A DNA stretch of 64,000 nt from UBA2329 sp964577215 (GCA_964577215.1 CAZNYK010000005.1:1-64000); one strand, 5' to 3'; counted from the stretch's first letter, positions 31,893-41,247 are shown. Notes: generated from the letters alone by a model not told the origin. Made by a program: numbers and translations.

Positions 31893-32591
31893 ATGACCAG
31901 CACCGTCGGCGTCATTATTCCGGCCTTTAACGAGGAGCTGTCCATCGGCCTCGTCATCGGCGCCATCCCCGGAAATTTGGTGCAAACGGTACTCGTATGC
32001 AACAATGGCAGTACCGACGGTACTGAAACCGCAGCCCGGAAAGCCGGCGCTGTAGTGATTGACGCACCGCTCAAAGGATACGGCAACGCCTGCTTGGCCG
32101 GCATTGCCTGGTTTGAACGGCAGGCAATGAAACCCGATATCGTGGTATTTCTCGACGGAGACTACTCCGATTACCCCGAAGAAATGCCCGCCCTTATCCG
32201 GCCCATTGTGGAAGAAGGCATGGATATGGTGATCGGGTCCAGGGTGCTGGGCAACCGGGAAGAGGGCGCCTTACTGCCGCATCAGGCATTCGGCAACAGG
32301 CTGGCCGTGCACCTCCTGGAATGGCTCTACGGCTACTGGTTTACCGACCTGGGGCCTTTTCGGGCCATCCGCTTCGACCGCTTGCTCGACCTGAAAATGA
32401 AGGACCGCAATTTCGGCTGGACGGTGGAGATGCAGGTGAAAGCGGCCAAACGCGGCCTGCGCTGTAAGGAAGTGCCGGTAAGTTACCGAAAGCGGGTGGG
32501 TACGTCCAAGGTTTCCGGTACCTTACGCGGGTCGGTGATGGCGGGTTACAAGATCATCACCACGATATTGAGAGAAAAATTGAGTTCGTGA
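31893..32591 (+). CDS. family 2 glycosyltransferase (polyprenol-phosphate sugar transferase type)
   Basis: 232 residues, soluble GT-A fold. VGVIIPAFNEELSIGLVIGA begins the nucleotide-binding half, VLVCNNGSTDGT gives the first acidic site, and VVFLDGDYSDYPEEMPALI is the DxD-containing catalytic segment; MVIGSRVLGNREEGALLPHQ and WFTDLGPFRAIRFDRL are typical of dolichol-phosphate mannose synthase-like enzymes. No membrane anchor. It would move a sugar from a nucleotide donor to a polyprenyl phosphate or glycan. The next gene encodes a processive-type transferase, so the two may act in one polysaccharide pathway. Confidence 0.88.
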   Translation: MTSTVGVIIPAFNEELSIGLVIGAIPGNLVQTVLVCNNGSTDGTETAARKAGAVVIDAPLKGYGNACLAGIAWFERQAMKPDIVVFLDGDYSDYPEEMPALIRPIVEEGMDMVIGSRVLGNREEGALLPHQAFGNRLAVHLLEWLYGYWFTDLGPFRAIRFDRLLDLKMKDRNFGWTVEMQVKAAKRGLRCKEVPVSYRKRVGTSKVSGTLRGSVMAGYKIITTILREKLSS

Positions 32592-32695
32592 AAATTACTC
32601 TGGGCTACAAGCCGCTCCGAAGATGCCTTCCGGGCTTTCGGATGCTGTTGCGGCTTTCAGGGAAAGATCACGGCAAAGAATAAAACATCACAAAA

Positions 32696-34303
32696 ATGTC
32701 AGCAGTGGCTTTTTTCGCCTTGGCGACTTATTCGATCGCCTTGTTATTCATCACCATTTATTGCGTGCTGCAGTTCGATCTGCTGTACCACTACAAAAAA
32801 CACCAAAAAACAACGGACCCGGACCCGGAAGAAGCCGCAGGGCAGAAGGCCGTCGTCCGGCAAAAGGCCATGCAACTGGCCCTGGCGGGAGATGAGCCCG
32901 GAGAGTCATTCCTGCCGGAATCCGGCAACGGTATGATGAGCCGGGAGGAATACCAAAGGCAATACCCTTTTGTAACCGTGCAATTGCCTTTGTACAACGA
33001 GATGTTCGTCGCCGAACGCTTGATCGACTGCATCGCGAAGTTTGATTACCCTATGGACCGATTTGAGATCCACGTACTCGACGATTCTACCGATGAAACG
33101 CAAGACATCGTGCGCCGCAAAGTGGAGGAGTACAGGGCCAAGGGCTTTCAGATTGAACAGGTGCGGCGCAAAGAGCGCAAAGGATACAAGGCCGGCGCTC
33201 TCAAAGACGGGATGGCCGCAGCACACGGCGAATTTATGGCTATTTTCGACGCCGACTTCCTGCCCCGCCCCGATTTCCTCCGCCGGACCATCCCTCACTT
33301 CCGCAACCCGGAGGTCGGTGTAGTGCAAACCCGTTGGGAACACCTCAACGAAGACTATTCCCTCATTACCCGCCTGCAAGCGCTTCAACTCAACGTGCAC
33401 TTCACTGTAGAACAACGCGGTCGCATGGCGGCCGGATTGCTGCTCCAATTCAACGGCACCGCAGGAGTATGGAGGCGACAAGCTATTGAGGATGCCGGCG
33501 GATGGGAGGCCGATACCCTTACCGAAGACTTCGACCTGAGCATCCGGGCGCAACTCAAAGGCTGGAAGATCAAATACTTAGAGGAAGTAGGCTCGCCGGC
33601 AGAGCTGCCGGTGGAGATGAACGCGCTCAAGTCCCAGCAGTTCCGCTGGATGAAGGGGGGCGCCGAAACCACCCGTAAAATGCTTCCGGTAGTATGGCAC
33701 TCGCCGCTTCCGCTTTGGAAAAAATTCCACGCTACCATGCATTTGCTGGGCAGCAGCATCTTTTTGTTCGTACTGGCTGCTTCCATCGCCAGCGTGCCTT
33801 TGCTGTACCACCTGGGCAGCCTGATCGAGCAGGGCTTCAATAAAAATACCTTTGCCTGGTTCATGGTCGGCTTGCTCTCTATCATCTCCATATATTACGT
33901 GGCTAATTTACAGTCGCCCGCACACCGCAAAGGAGAAACCTTCATGCAGGGACTTTACAGGTTTGCCTTCCATTTCCCGCTTTTCCTGGCCATGTCGATG
34001 GGCATGGCGCTGCATAATTCCCGGGCTGTAATACAAGGCTACCTCGGCAAGAAATCCGCTTTTGTGCGCACGCCCAAGTTCAATATCTTGGATAAAACCC
34101 AGGATGCAGTGAAAACCAAGTACATGATGCGCAAGTTGGAATGGACCACCATCGGCGAAGGGCTGCTCGCCCTGTACTTTATTGCAGCCGTAATCCTTGG
34201 CTTTTACGTACAGAATACCACATTCGTCGTGTTCCACCTGATGCTGGCCTTCGGTTACGGCACCATTTTTTACTACACCCTGCGGCATCGCAGCATAAAA
34301 TAA
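32696..34303 (+). CDS. membrane glycosyltransferase, cellulose-synthase-like (GT2)
   Basis: 535 residues. An N-terminal helix (5-29) and about four C-terminal helices (FLFVLAASIASVPLLYHLG, AWFMVGLLSIISIYYVANL, LYFIAAVILGFYVQNTTF and others) enclose the GT-A core. All processive-enzyme motifs are present: DDSTD (129-133), DADF (185-188), TEDFDLSIR (276-284) and QQFRW (314-318). It makes a beta-linked glycan at the inner membrane or a glycolipid; the polymer is unknown. No PilZ domain is visible. Intergenic distance to the preceding transferase is 104 bases, probably same operon. Confidence 0.88.
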   Translation: MSAVAFFALATYSIALLFITIYCVLQFDLLYHYKKHQKTTDPDPEEAAGQKAVVRQKAMQLALAGDEPGESFLPESGNGMMSREEYQRQYPFVTVQLPLYNEMFVAERLIDCIAKFDYPMDRFEIHVLDDSTDETQDIVRRKVEEYRAKGFQIEQVRRKERKGYKAGALKDGMAAAHGEFMAIFDADFLPRPDFLRRTIPHFRNPEVGVVQTRWEHLNEDYSLITRLQALQLNVHFTVEQRGRMAAGLLLQFNGTAGVWRRQAIEDAGGWEADTLTEDFDLSIRAQLKGWKIKYLEEVGSPAELPVEMNALKSQQFRWMKGGAETTRKMLPVVWHSPLPLWKKFHATMHLLGSSIFLFVLAASIASVPLLYHLGSLIEQGFNKNTFAWFMVGLLSIISIYYVANLQSPAHRKGETFMQGLYRFAFHFPLFLAMSMGMALHNSRAVIQGYLGKKSAFVRTPKFNILDKTQDAVKTKYMMRKLEWTTIGEGLLALYFIAAVILGFYVQNTTFVVFHLMLAFGYGTIFYYTLRHRSIK

Positions 34304-34467
34304 CGAAAATTTCATCCAGTCGGCGCCAAATTAAAAAACAAGAATTTAATTCCGAAAAATTCTATATTATTTTATTTTATTCCGCCGAGACAACGCTCCG
34401 TTGCTGACTTTTTTCGCCCTGTCTTGGGAATATGCGGGCGTTAAAAAATATTTTTTCCTTCTTGCTA

Positions 34468-34498
34468 TTGAAAATCAGCCGTATAAGTTGTATCTTTG
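34468..34498 (+). promoter_or_regulatory. strong promoter of the CBM48-like genes
   Basis: TTG at 34468-34470, a 20-base spacer and TATCTTTG at 34491-34498. The best promoter match in the window together with 58810-58840. Transcription would start about 90 bases before the ATG at 34599. Confidence 0.7.
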
Positions 34499-34598
34499 TG
34501 GCGTGAAAAAGCTTTGTGTTTTTTTTACACTAACTAAAATAAAATTTGTATATTCTTCCAGCGACAAAAGATTATCTCACCAATAAAATCCGAAAACC

Positions 34599-35147
34599 AT
34601 GCTGAAAAAAGCATATTCAAAAACCAAACCGGTGTGTAAGGTTACTTTCAGCCTTCCGATCGAAGCCGCACCGGATGCAGAAAAAGTATTCGTGCTCGGC
34701 GATTTCAACGATTGGAACGCACAGGAAGCGACGGAAATGAAAAAGACCCAAAGCCACTTCGAGGCTACGATAGAGTTGGCCGCAGGCCTCCGGTATGAAT
34801 TCCGCTATCTCATAGACGGCAAACGCTGGGAAAACGACTGGGACGCCGACGGATACGAACCCTCGCCCTTCGCCGGCATTGCCAACTCCATAATCGTATT
34901 GGATGCGGTGAGCGTCAAGCCTGCCGCCGCTGAGCCGGCAAAAAAGCCCGTGGCCAAAAAGCAATCCAAACCGGCTGCTAAAACAGCGCCGGCCGCCAAA
35001 CCGGCAGAAAAAGCCCCGGCCAAACCGGCGCCTGTTGCCAAACCCGCTGCGAAGCCGGCAGCGAAACCCGCCGCTAAAGCACAGCCGAAAACGACGGCTA
35101 AGCCGGTAAAAACCGCCAAGGACAATCCGAAAGGAGGCAAGAAATAA
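34599..35147 (+). CDS. CBM48/isoamylase-N-like protein with an Ala/Lys/Pro-rich tail
   Basis: 182 residues. Residues 13-100 (CKVTFSLPIEAAPDAEKVFV, then LGDFNDWNAQEATEMKKTQ, RYEFRYLIDGKRWENDWDAD) are the early-set beta-sandwich found in glycogen-branching enzymes and in the AMPK glycogen-binding domain, with the key Trp and Lys positions preserved. The last 75 residues are a repetitive tail rich in K, P and A (KPAAK, APAKP), reminiscent of histone-H1-like or cell-wall linker tails. No catalytic domain. It may bind glycogen or an exopolysaccharide and, through its basic tail, a nucleic acid or anionic polymer. A second, tailless copy follows 54 bases downstream. Confidence 0.82.
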   Translation: MLKKAYSKTKPVCKVTFSLPIEAAPDAEKVFVLGDFNDWNAQEATEMKKTQSHFEATIELAAGLRYEFRYLIDGKRWENDWDADGYEPSPFAGIANSIIVLDAVSVKPAAAEPAKKPVAKKQSKPAAKTAPAAKPAEKAPAKPAPVAKPAAKPAAKPAAKAQPKTTAKPVKTAKDNPKGGKK

Positions 35148-35201
35148 TAGACAGTATCCGGATACCATCCCTCATTCGTTCACCATCAAACCTTAATTGA
35201 T

Positions 35202-35513
35202 ATGATCACCAAACAGTTTATGAAGTCCAAGCCCGTTTGCAAGGCTACCTTTTCACTGCCTGTTGAATTGGCTCCCGAAGCTAAAAATGTAGTGCTCCTG
35301 GGCGAATTCAACGGCTGGAGCGCCGAAAACGGCATTCAGATGAAAAAGCAGAAAGACGGCGTTTTCAAAGCCGTGGTTGAATTGGAAGCCGGCAAGGAGT
35401 TTCAGTTCCGCTATCTGGTTGACGGCGAGCGCTGGCTCAACGACAACGCCGCCGACAAGTACATCCCCACTCCGTTCGGCGTGGAAAACAGCGTAGTCGT
35501 TACCCTGAACTGA
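35202..35513 (+). CDS. CBM48/isoamylase-N-like protein, short form
   Basis: 103 residues, paralogue of the preceding protein: MITKQFMKSKPVCKATFSLP, LGEFNGWSAENGIQMKKQKD and FQFRYLVDGERWLNDNAADK align with it directly. The tail is missing. Stand-alone modules of this kind are frequent in Bacteroidota and are thought to bind alpha-glucans, but no function has been shown that I know of. Followed by a GC-rich hairpin. Confidence 0.82.
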   Translation: MITKQFMKSKPVCKATFSLPVELAPEAKNVVLLGEFNGWSAENGIQMKKQKDGVFKAVVELEAGKEFQFRYLVDGERWLNDNAADKYIPTPFGVENSVVVTLN

Positions 35514-35545
35514 TCTTTCGGAGAAAAAGTAAGCTTTAACGCATC

Positions 35546-35574
35546 GAGCCGTCCTCCGTCCCGGGGGACGGCTC
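35546..35574 (+). terminator. terminator of the CBM48-like operon
   Basis: GAGCCGTCC (35546-35554) pairs with GGACGGCTC (35566-35574), nine pairs with an 11-base loop, followed by TTGTATTTTCT. Lies 33 bases past the stop codon. Confidence 0.7.
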
Positions 35575-36059
35575 TTGTATTTTCTCTTCTATCCCTGAGA
35601 ACTGCCCATACTCAAGCCAATCAGGCAAAGCAAAGAAAGCAATGCCAGCCAAAAGCGTACGTCGTTGTAGAGTGCGTGATGTGTTTCGTTTTTCAAGGCG
35701 ATCGTTTTGAAGTGGTTTTGTATTGGTCGTAAGGCGACACGTATGTATGCCCCCGTAAACTGCCTGCAAAAAGGATACCATAGCGCTTTTTTATCATATG
35801 TCTGGGCCGGGATAAACCGCAGCTTGCGGAGACTAAACGATATGCATTTTTTGTTTTAAAAAACATTTTTTCAAATAAAAAATTTGTTTGTGGATAACTT
35901 TTTTTGTTAAAGTTTTGCAGAAACGGTTCTCCGTATTACTTTTGGCCTGCTAAGATAGTACGGACAAAGACATAAAAACAGATTTCAAAGCTCGGGAAGC
36001 CTCTACATACCTCCCAAAAGCTGTTGAAAATCAAATTGTTCGGCTAAGATCTAAAGTTC
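35575..36059. other. long AT-rich intergenic region
   Basis: About 480 bases without a convincing gene. The part after 35820 is rich in A/T runs and holds a promoter at 35914-35944 for the M23 peptidase. The frame at 35536-35781 (minus) shows no recognisable protein and is overlapped by the terminator. Confidence 0.55.
35914..35944 (+). promoter_or_regulatory. promoter of the M23 peptidase gene
   Basis: TTTG at 35914-35917, a 19-base spacer and TACTTTTG at 35937-35944. Transcription would start about 110 bases before the ATG at 36060. Confidence 0.65.
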
Positions 36060-37043
36060 ATGAGGAAAGAAAAGTTCGTTTACAACACACACACGCTCCG
36101 GTACGAAAAAGTAGTAGAGCCGTGGAGCGCGATCATCTTGAGAGTTTTCGGTTTCGTTTGCGCCGCTTTGGTAACCGGTTTCATTTTTACATTGATCTCC
36201 CACCGGTTTTTCCCTTCTCCCAAAGAAAAGGCGTTGCTCAATGAAATACAGCAGCAAAAAGCGCTGATCAGCAACGCTTCAGACGAACTGGCCCGCCTGA
36301 GGGAGCAGTTGTCCGGGCTGAAAGAGCGCGATGCCTATGCCTATCGCATGATATTTGGAATGGACCCCATCGACGAGGCCGTCTGGGAAGGCGGCGTGGG
36401 CGGCCACGACAAGTACGAGGCGCTCAGGGAATACCGCAATTCCGGCGAAGTCATGGCCGACGTCCAGCAAAAGCTGGATAAAATGAAGCGGCAGATGGTG
36501 CTCCAGTCCCAATCGCTGGATACCATTCTCAACTTGGCCAATGCCAAGGAAAAGATGCTGGCCTCCATGCCTTCCATTAAGCCGGTCCGTTCTGACAAGC
36601 TCAACCGCGGCGTCACCCTGCTTTCCGGATTCGGGTATCGCATCCACCCCATATTCAAAGTGCCGCGCATGCATACCGGCATAGATTTTTCCGCTCCCAA
36701 AGGTACGTCCATCCAGGCTACCGGATCAGGCACGGTGGTGGAAGCGGAAAACAAAGGCAACGGCTACGGGCTTTGCGTCACCATTGACCACGGATATGGC
36801 TACAAAACCCTGTACGCGCACATGAGCAAGATCAATGTGAAGGTAGGCCAGAAAGTGGTGCGCGGCCAAAACATCGGCTTGGTGGGCGACACGGGCACCT
36901 CCACAGCCCCGCACTGCCACTACGAAGTGATCTATAAAGGTAACAAGGTCAATCCCATCCACTATGTGATGGACGGCCTTTCCCCGCAAGAATACCAGGC
37001 ACTGGTGAAAGCGGCCGAAACGCCCAACCAGTCCTTTGACTGA
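36060..37043 (+). CDS. M23 peptidoglycan endopeptidase, membrane-anchored
   Basis: 327 residues. One membrane helix at about 25-46, then a coiled-coil (EIQQQKALISNASDELARLR), then the LytM/M23 domain with zinc ligands His205 and Asp209 (RMHTGIDFSAP) and His287, with His254 and His285 as likely catalytic bases (YAHMSKI, PHCHYEV). It cuts the peptide cross-links of peptidoglycan during growth. FGYRIHPIF before the domain is the usual lead-in. The full set of ligands is preserved, so it should be active rather than an EnvC-like activator. A paralogue is at 52547. The downstream terminator stem starts within the next gene. Confidence 0.93.
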   Translation: MRKEKFVYNTHTLRYEKVVEPWSAIILRVFGFVCAALVTGFIFTLISHRFFPSPKEKALLNEIQQQKALISNASDELARLREQLSGLKERDAYAYRMIFGMDPIDEAVWEGGVGGHDKYEALREYRNSGEVMADVQQKLDKMKRQMVLQSQSLDTILNLANAKEKMLASMPSIKPVRSDKLNRGVTLLSGFGYRIHPIFKVPRMHTGIDFSAPKGTSIQATGSGTVVEAENKGNGYGLCVTIDHGYGYKTLYAHMSKINVKVGQKVVRGQNIGLVGDTGTSTAPHCHYEVIYKGNKVNPIHYVMDGLSPQEYQALVKAAETPNQSFD

Positions 37044-37065
37044 TTCACAAAAGTCAAAATATACT

Positions 37066-38244
37066 ATGAGGCTCTTAATCAAGCCGAGAGACTTCCTCCG
37101 CGGAAGTCTCTTTTTTATTGCCTGCAGCGCTTTCTGGGCAGGGTTGAAATTAGATGCGTCGCACCCAACCCAGAGGAGCGCACCCATCGCTGCTGCCGCA
37201 GCCCTGCGAGACACCATCCCACCTCCGGCAGAAACGCCTCCCGTGCCTGAAGAACGCCGGCAGGTAATCATCGGCGTAGGCGATATGATGCTGGGCACCA
37301 ACTATCCTTCGGCTTCTTATCTTCCCCCAAATGACGGGCGCGACCTGCTCGCGGATGTCAGGCAAATCCTTCAGTCTGCGGATGTCACCTTCGGCAACCT
37401 CGAAGGCGCCATCCTCGATAGCGGCGGCACACCCAAAACCTGCCGCGACCCGAGTAAATGCTACGTTTTCCGTTCACCCGAACGCTATGTGCAGCACTTT
37501 GTGGATGCAGGTTTCGACGTGCTGAGCTTAGCCAATAATCACTCCGGCGACTTCGGCCCCGAAGGACGCAACCGCACCAAGGCCGCCCTCAAAAAAGCAG
37601 GTATCCAATTTGCCGGCCTAACCGGAACCGATGAAACCGCCATATTCGAACGCAACGGCATCACTTACGGATTCTGCGCATTCGCCCCCAACAGCGGTAC
37701 CTGCGACCTGCGCAACATTCCCCGCGCACAGGCTATCGTAAAATCCCTGGCGGAAAAAACCGATATCGTGATCGTTTCCTTTCACGGCGGAGCAGAAGGC
37801 GCAGCCCACCAGCGGGTACCCAAGCGCACAGAAACCTTCTACGGCGAAAACAGAGGCGATGTGCACGCTTTTGCCCACGGCGTGATCGATGCCGGAGCCG
37901 ATATCGTCTTCGGCCATGGGCCCCACGTCACTCGCGCGGTAGAACTGTATAAAGACCGGTTTATCGCTTACAGCCTCGGCAACTTTTGCACCTATGGCCG
38001 TTTCAGCCTTGCCGGGCCTGCGGGCATTGCTCCCATTGTCGCGGTTAGCGTGAATGACGAAGGCTCCTTTATCGAAGCTCAGATCACGCCGACTTACCAG
38101 CTAAAACACCACGGCCCCAAAATCGACCCGCAGAAAAGGGCCATTAATACCATCACAGAACTGACGCAAGCGGATTTTCCCAACTCGCCCCTGCTCATCT
38201 CCAAAGAAGGGCTGATAAGCCGCAAAACAGCGCCTGAGGAGTAA
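37066..38244 (+). CDS. CapA family (poly-gamma-glutamate capsule) metallophosphatase-fold protein
   Basis: 392 residues. Signal peptide-like N-terminus (RDFLRGSLFFIACSAFWAGL), proline-rich linker, then the CapA domain: VIIGVGDMMLGTNYP, DVTFGNLEGAILD, VLSLANNHSGDFGPEG, VIVSFHGGAEG, ADIVFGHGPHVTRA and FIAYSLGNF carry the metal-binding Asp, Asn and His residues of the calcineurin-like fold. CapA proteins take part in poly-gamma-glutamate or related capsule export; other capsule genes (capB, capC) are not in the window. The intrinsic terminator of the preceding gene overlaps codons 8-17 here, which is odd and might act as an attenuator. Confidence 0.88.
   Translation: MRLLIKPRDFLRGSLFFIACSAFWAGLKLDASHPTQRSAPIAAAAALRDTIPPPAETPPVPEERRQVIIGVGDMMLGTNYPSASYLPPNDGRDLLADVRQILQSADVTFGNLEGAILDSGGTPKTCRDPSKCYVFRSPERYVQHFVDAGFDVLSLANNHSGDFGPEGRNRTKAALKKAGIQFAGLTGTDETAIFERNGITYGFCAFAPNSGTCDLRNIPRAQAIVKSLAEKTDIVIVSFHGGAEGAAHQRVPKRTETFYGENRGDVHAFAHGVIDAGADIVFGHGPHVTRAVELYKDRFIAYSLGNFCTYGRFSLAGPAGIAPIVAVSVNDEGSFIEAQITPTYQLKHHGPKIDPQKRAINTITELTQADFPNSPLLISKEGLISRKTAPEE
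37087..37116 (+). terminator. intrinsic terminator overlapping the capA-like start
   Basis: AGAGACTTCC (37087-37096) pairs with GGAAGTCTCT (37102-37111), ten pairs with a 5-base loop, followed by TTTTTT (37111-37116). It fits as terminator of the M23 gene that ends at 37043, but it lies 20 bases inside the next coding frame. Confidence 0.75.
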
Positions 38245-38260
38245 GCGCCATTCCCACTCC

Positions 38261-41107
38261 CTACTGCGCGGCGGCTATTCCCCAGCCCGGCTCATAAGTG
38301 TCCAGCGCTTCGTAGATGACTTCGTGGATGCGCTTGCGGATGTTGTTTTGGAAAAAGGCCGCATTCTGCGCCTTTGGGTGTACCCGGTTGGATAGGAAGA
38401 TGTACACGAGCTTCCGGTTGGGATCTACCCACACGCATGTGCCGGTGAAACCGGTATGGCCAAACGACTCCGCCGCAATTTTCGATGAAAAAGACGGGTG
38501 CTTCACCGGCCGGGGCTTATCAAAACCAAGGCCCCGCTTGGATTTGCTGTCAGAACCGGTAAACAGTTTAACGGTTGCAGGATCGATGTATTGGCGGCCT
38601 CCGTATGATCCTTCGTCGAGCAACAACTGAAAAATAACCGCCAGATCTTCTGCCGTGGAAAAAAGCCCCGCATGTCCTGCCACTCCGCCGAGGAGCGCCG
38701 CAGCAGGGTCGTGCACATAGCCGTGCACTATTTGGCGGCGCCAACGGGTATCGTTTTCAGTAGGGGCGATCTCATCAAGGGGAAAGTATTTGCGAGGAAG
38801 AAAAGTGGTTCTTTGCAGGCCCAACGGTTTGTAAAACGCTTCCCGCGCATACCGGTCTAAACTCCTGCCCGAGGCTTTCTCTAATATTTGCTGCAGGATG
38901 ACCATGTTGACGTCGCTGTATCTCACCCCGCCCCGGCTGCTCACAGGCAGGCGATAGAGGCTATTCAGCAGCGAAGCCCGCAGGGCGTCTTTGAAATACA
39001 GGTCTTTGGCTACTTCTACCCGGTAACCCCGCTGCGGCGTTTTACAGAAATAGGAACTGCAGGCCCGTCGCCTGGCCAAAGGAGAACGCACATACGCGGC
39101 AATGGGCAAGCTGGGCTGCAAACCCGAAGTATGGGTGAGCAACTGCCTTAAGGTGATGTTGCCGTTTTTGCCTTTGGCCGCAGGAATGAACTGACGCACG
39201 GGATTGTCCAAAGCCACTTTCCCCGCGTCTTTCAATTGCATCATTACCAAAGTAGTAGCAGCTACTTTGGTGATGGAGGCAATATCGTAAAGAGAAGCCT
39301 GGGTCACTTCCGGTCCGCCGTTGTAGCTGTGCTTGCCGAAAGACTTGGAATAAATAATATTCCCATTTTGCGCAACAAGCACCTGGCAACCGGGAATGAT
39401 CTTCCGGTCAATGGCACTACCGGCAATGGCGTCTATGCCTACGAGTTTCTCAGGGCTGATGCCTTCCTCCCTCGGCAGGCCGTATTTCAGGCTCACCTTG
39501 GGCAGCAAAAGACCCGCGCCCGCGGCGAAGCGGAAGCCCACCGCATCGGGCATAACCGCCGAAGCGGCCTGGGCGCCGAAAAGGATATTGGCCGCTCCGC
39601 TCTCAGTGTATTCGTTGCGTTCAAATACCTGAATAATGGTCATCGTGGTATCGGCAAGGGCCAGGCGAGCCGCATCCCCGAAATGTACCAGCACCACCGG
39701 TACCGAATCGGCGTGTGCGTGAAGCGCATGAAAAAAAGCCGTATCGGCAGCAGCCGGCATCGAACCGCTATCCCATGCCACTATTAAGGGCAAGTTCGTA
39801 GTATCGAGCGCCAATATTGTATCGCTTTCCTCCATTTGCAGGGGAACAATGGAGTCGAAGTCCGCGTATTTCGCAACCCGGCCCCAAAAATCGGCAAGCG
39901 GAACATCTGCAAGTTCAATTGCCCGGTACTCATCCGGAGCAAGAGGCAGCGCCTGCGCGCCATCCTGGAGCACTACGGGAGAGTTTTCCCACAATCGCCC
40001 AGCCTGGAAAGACAGGTCTTCATTATTGAAAAGCGCATCAGGCGCCGCAGCGAGCAAATTATCGGATAAAACGGCGCTGCGCGCGGCTTCCCGCTTTTTT
40101 GTACTCCAATATTTGGCCGCCAATATTCGCCTGACCCGCTGGTTAAGATCCGCCCCGCTGATCTTTCGCTGGCGAATCAACTGTACGATGATCCGGCGCG
40201 CCTCGGCAGGATCTCCTTCATATACTATCAGGTCGGCGCCGGCCAATGCCAGGAGTTCCACATCGCCGGCGCCGGCAAGCAGGCCGTCAAACCCGACCTG
40301 GGTGCGAAAATAGCTCCGCAGTTGATTGCGCGGCGCATCGGGCTTGATGAGTTCCGGCGCTATCCAAAAGCCCGAAATACCGGCCCGGGCCAATCGCCTG
40401 TAAGGGGAGAGTATCCTGGCTGTGAGGCCGGAAGTGTCATTGGGGATGTATGCCAGGTGGGAAAAACTCAACCCAATGCGGATCATTCCTTCCTGCGACC
40501 ACCCACGCACTTGTTTCGCCGGCAAGGCGTACTGATCATTGGGCATCTGCGTGCGCGGGTCCCACGCCGCGCCAGGATAAAGGATGGGGCCGAAGCTCAG
40601 GTTGATTCCGGTCAGGGCAGCCTGCATGCGGAACAATTCCCTGATTTTTTCCATCGACTCTTTTGCGGCGCAGGCGCTGAGAACCAGCTCGCCGGGAAAA
40701 GGCACGGCATCGCAAAATTGGTTGTTGAGCAAGCCGGTTTCGGAAGCCCCCATCATTAGCGGCCAGGGCGAGGACTTGCGCAAGCTGTCGGAAAATGCGA
40801 CAAACTGCTCCACCGCCAAGCCCCGGACGACAGCGCCGCCAAGCAACCCCCGAGCGGCATCCTGCCGAAGCCGGCCCAATGATGGTTCGTCATTGGTGAG
40901 CGCCAGGATCATTTGCCCCGCCTTTTGCTCTGTATTCATGCCATCCAGGGCCGATTCCACCACAGCCATATCCGTCTTAAAAAACGGGGCCTGAATGAGG
41001 TCTTTATTTTGAAACCAGTTACAGCCGGACATCGCCGACACCATAAGCGCAAGAAGCAGAAAACTCAGGGCCGGGTATCTGAAAAACAGCGTTTGCATGT
41101 CGGGCAT
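38261..41107 (-). CDS. lipoprotein with GH3-like domain fused to a serine beta-lactamase-family domain
   Basis: 948 residues. N-terminal lipoprotein signal (FLLLALMVSAMSGC). Residues about 50-340 follow the GH3 N-acetylglucosaminidase fold (EQKAGQMILAL, GINLSFGPILYPGAAWDPRT, GLLAGAGDVELLALAGADLI), but the KHFPGHG motif and the nucleophile Asp in SDxM are not found. A linker domain (345-560) follows, and then a class C beta-lactamase/esterase domain with Ser611-Ile-Thr-Lys614, YSD at about 750 and HTGFTG. Such fusions, often called serine hydrolase plus GH3, are usual in Bacteroidota and thought to act on peptidoglycan. Here the glycosidase half looks catalytically dead while the Ser-Lys half looks intact. 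Confidence 0.87.
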   Translation of the reverse strand: MPDMQTLFFRYPALSFLLLALMVSAMSGCNWFQNKDLIQAPFFKTDMAVVESALDGMNTEQKAGQMILALTNDEPSLGRLRQDAARGLLGGAVVRGLAVEQFVAFSDSLRKSSPWPLMMGASETGLLNNQFCDAVPFPGELVLSACAAKESMEKIRELFRMQAALTGINLSFGPILYPGAAWDPRTQMPNDQYALPAKQVRGWSQEGMIRIGLSFSHLAYIPNDTSGLTARILSPYRRLARAGISGFWIAPELIKPDAPRNQLRSYFRTQVGFDGLLAGAGDVELLALAGADLIVYEGDPAEARRIIVQLIRQRKISGADLNQRVRRILAAKYWSTKKREAARSAVLSDNLLAAAPDALFNNEDLSFQAGRLWENSPVVLQDGAQALPLAPDEYRAIELADVPLADFWGRVAKYADFDSIVPLQMEESDTILALDTTNLPLIVAWDSGSMPAAADTAFFHALHAHADSVPVVLVHFGDAARLALADTTMTIIQVFERNEYTESGAANILFGAQAASAVMPDAVGFRFAAGAGLLLPKVSLKYGLPREEGISPEKLVGIDAIAGSAIDRKIIPGCQVLVAQNGNIIYSKSFGKHSYNGGPEVTQASLYDIASITKVAATTLVMMQLKDAGKVALDNPVRQFIPAAKGKNGNITLRQLLTHTSGLQPSLPIAAYVRSPLARRRACSSYFCKTPQRGYRVEVAKDLYFKDALRASLLNSLYRLPVSSRGGVRYSDVNMVILQQILEKASGRSLDRYAREAFYKPLGLQRTTFLPRKYFPLDEIAPTENDTRWRRQIVHGYVHDPAAALLGGVAGHAGLFSTAEDLAVIFQLLLDEGSYGGRQYIDPATVKLFTGSDSKSKRGLGFDKPRPVKHPSFSSKIAAESFGHTGFTGTCVWVDPNRKLVYIFLSNRVHPKAQNAAFFQNNIRKRIHEVIYEALDTYEPGWGIAAAQ

Positions 41108-41247
41108 TATGATTTCGCGGCACAGGCAGAAGTGTATTAACTCATACCCGCAGCCAATTTACATGTAGTTTCCGGGAACTGTCTAAGCATAACGACAAAA
41201 AAGGCCGCAGGATTTTTCCTCAACAGGACATTTCCGCACAAAGCAAC

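Noticed and set aside
35536..35781. 81-codon minus-strand gene
   Set aside because: Overlaps the terminator, no promoter box, no recognisable protein feature.
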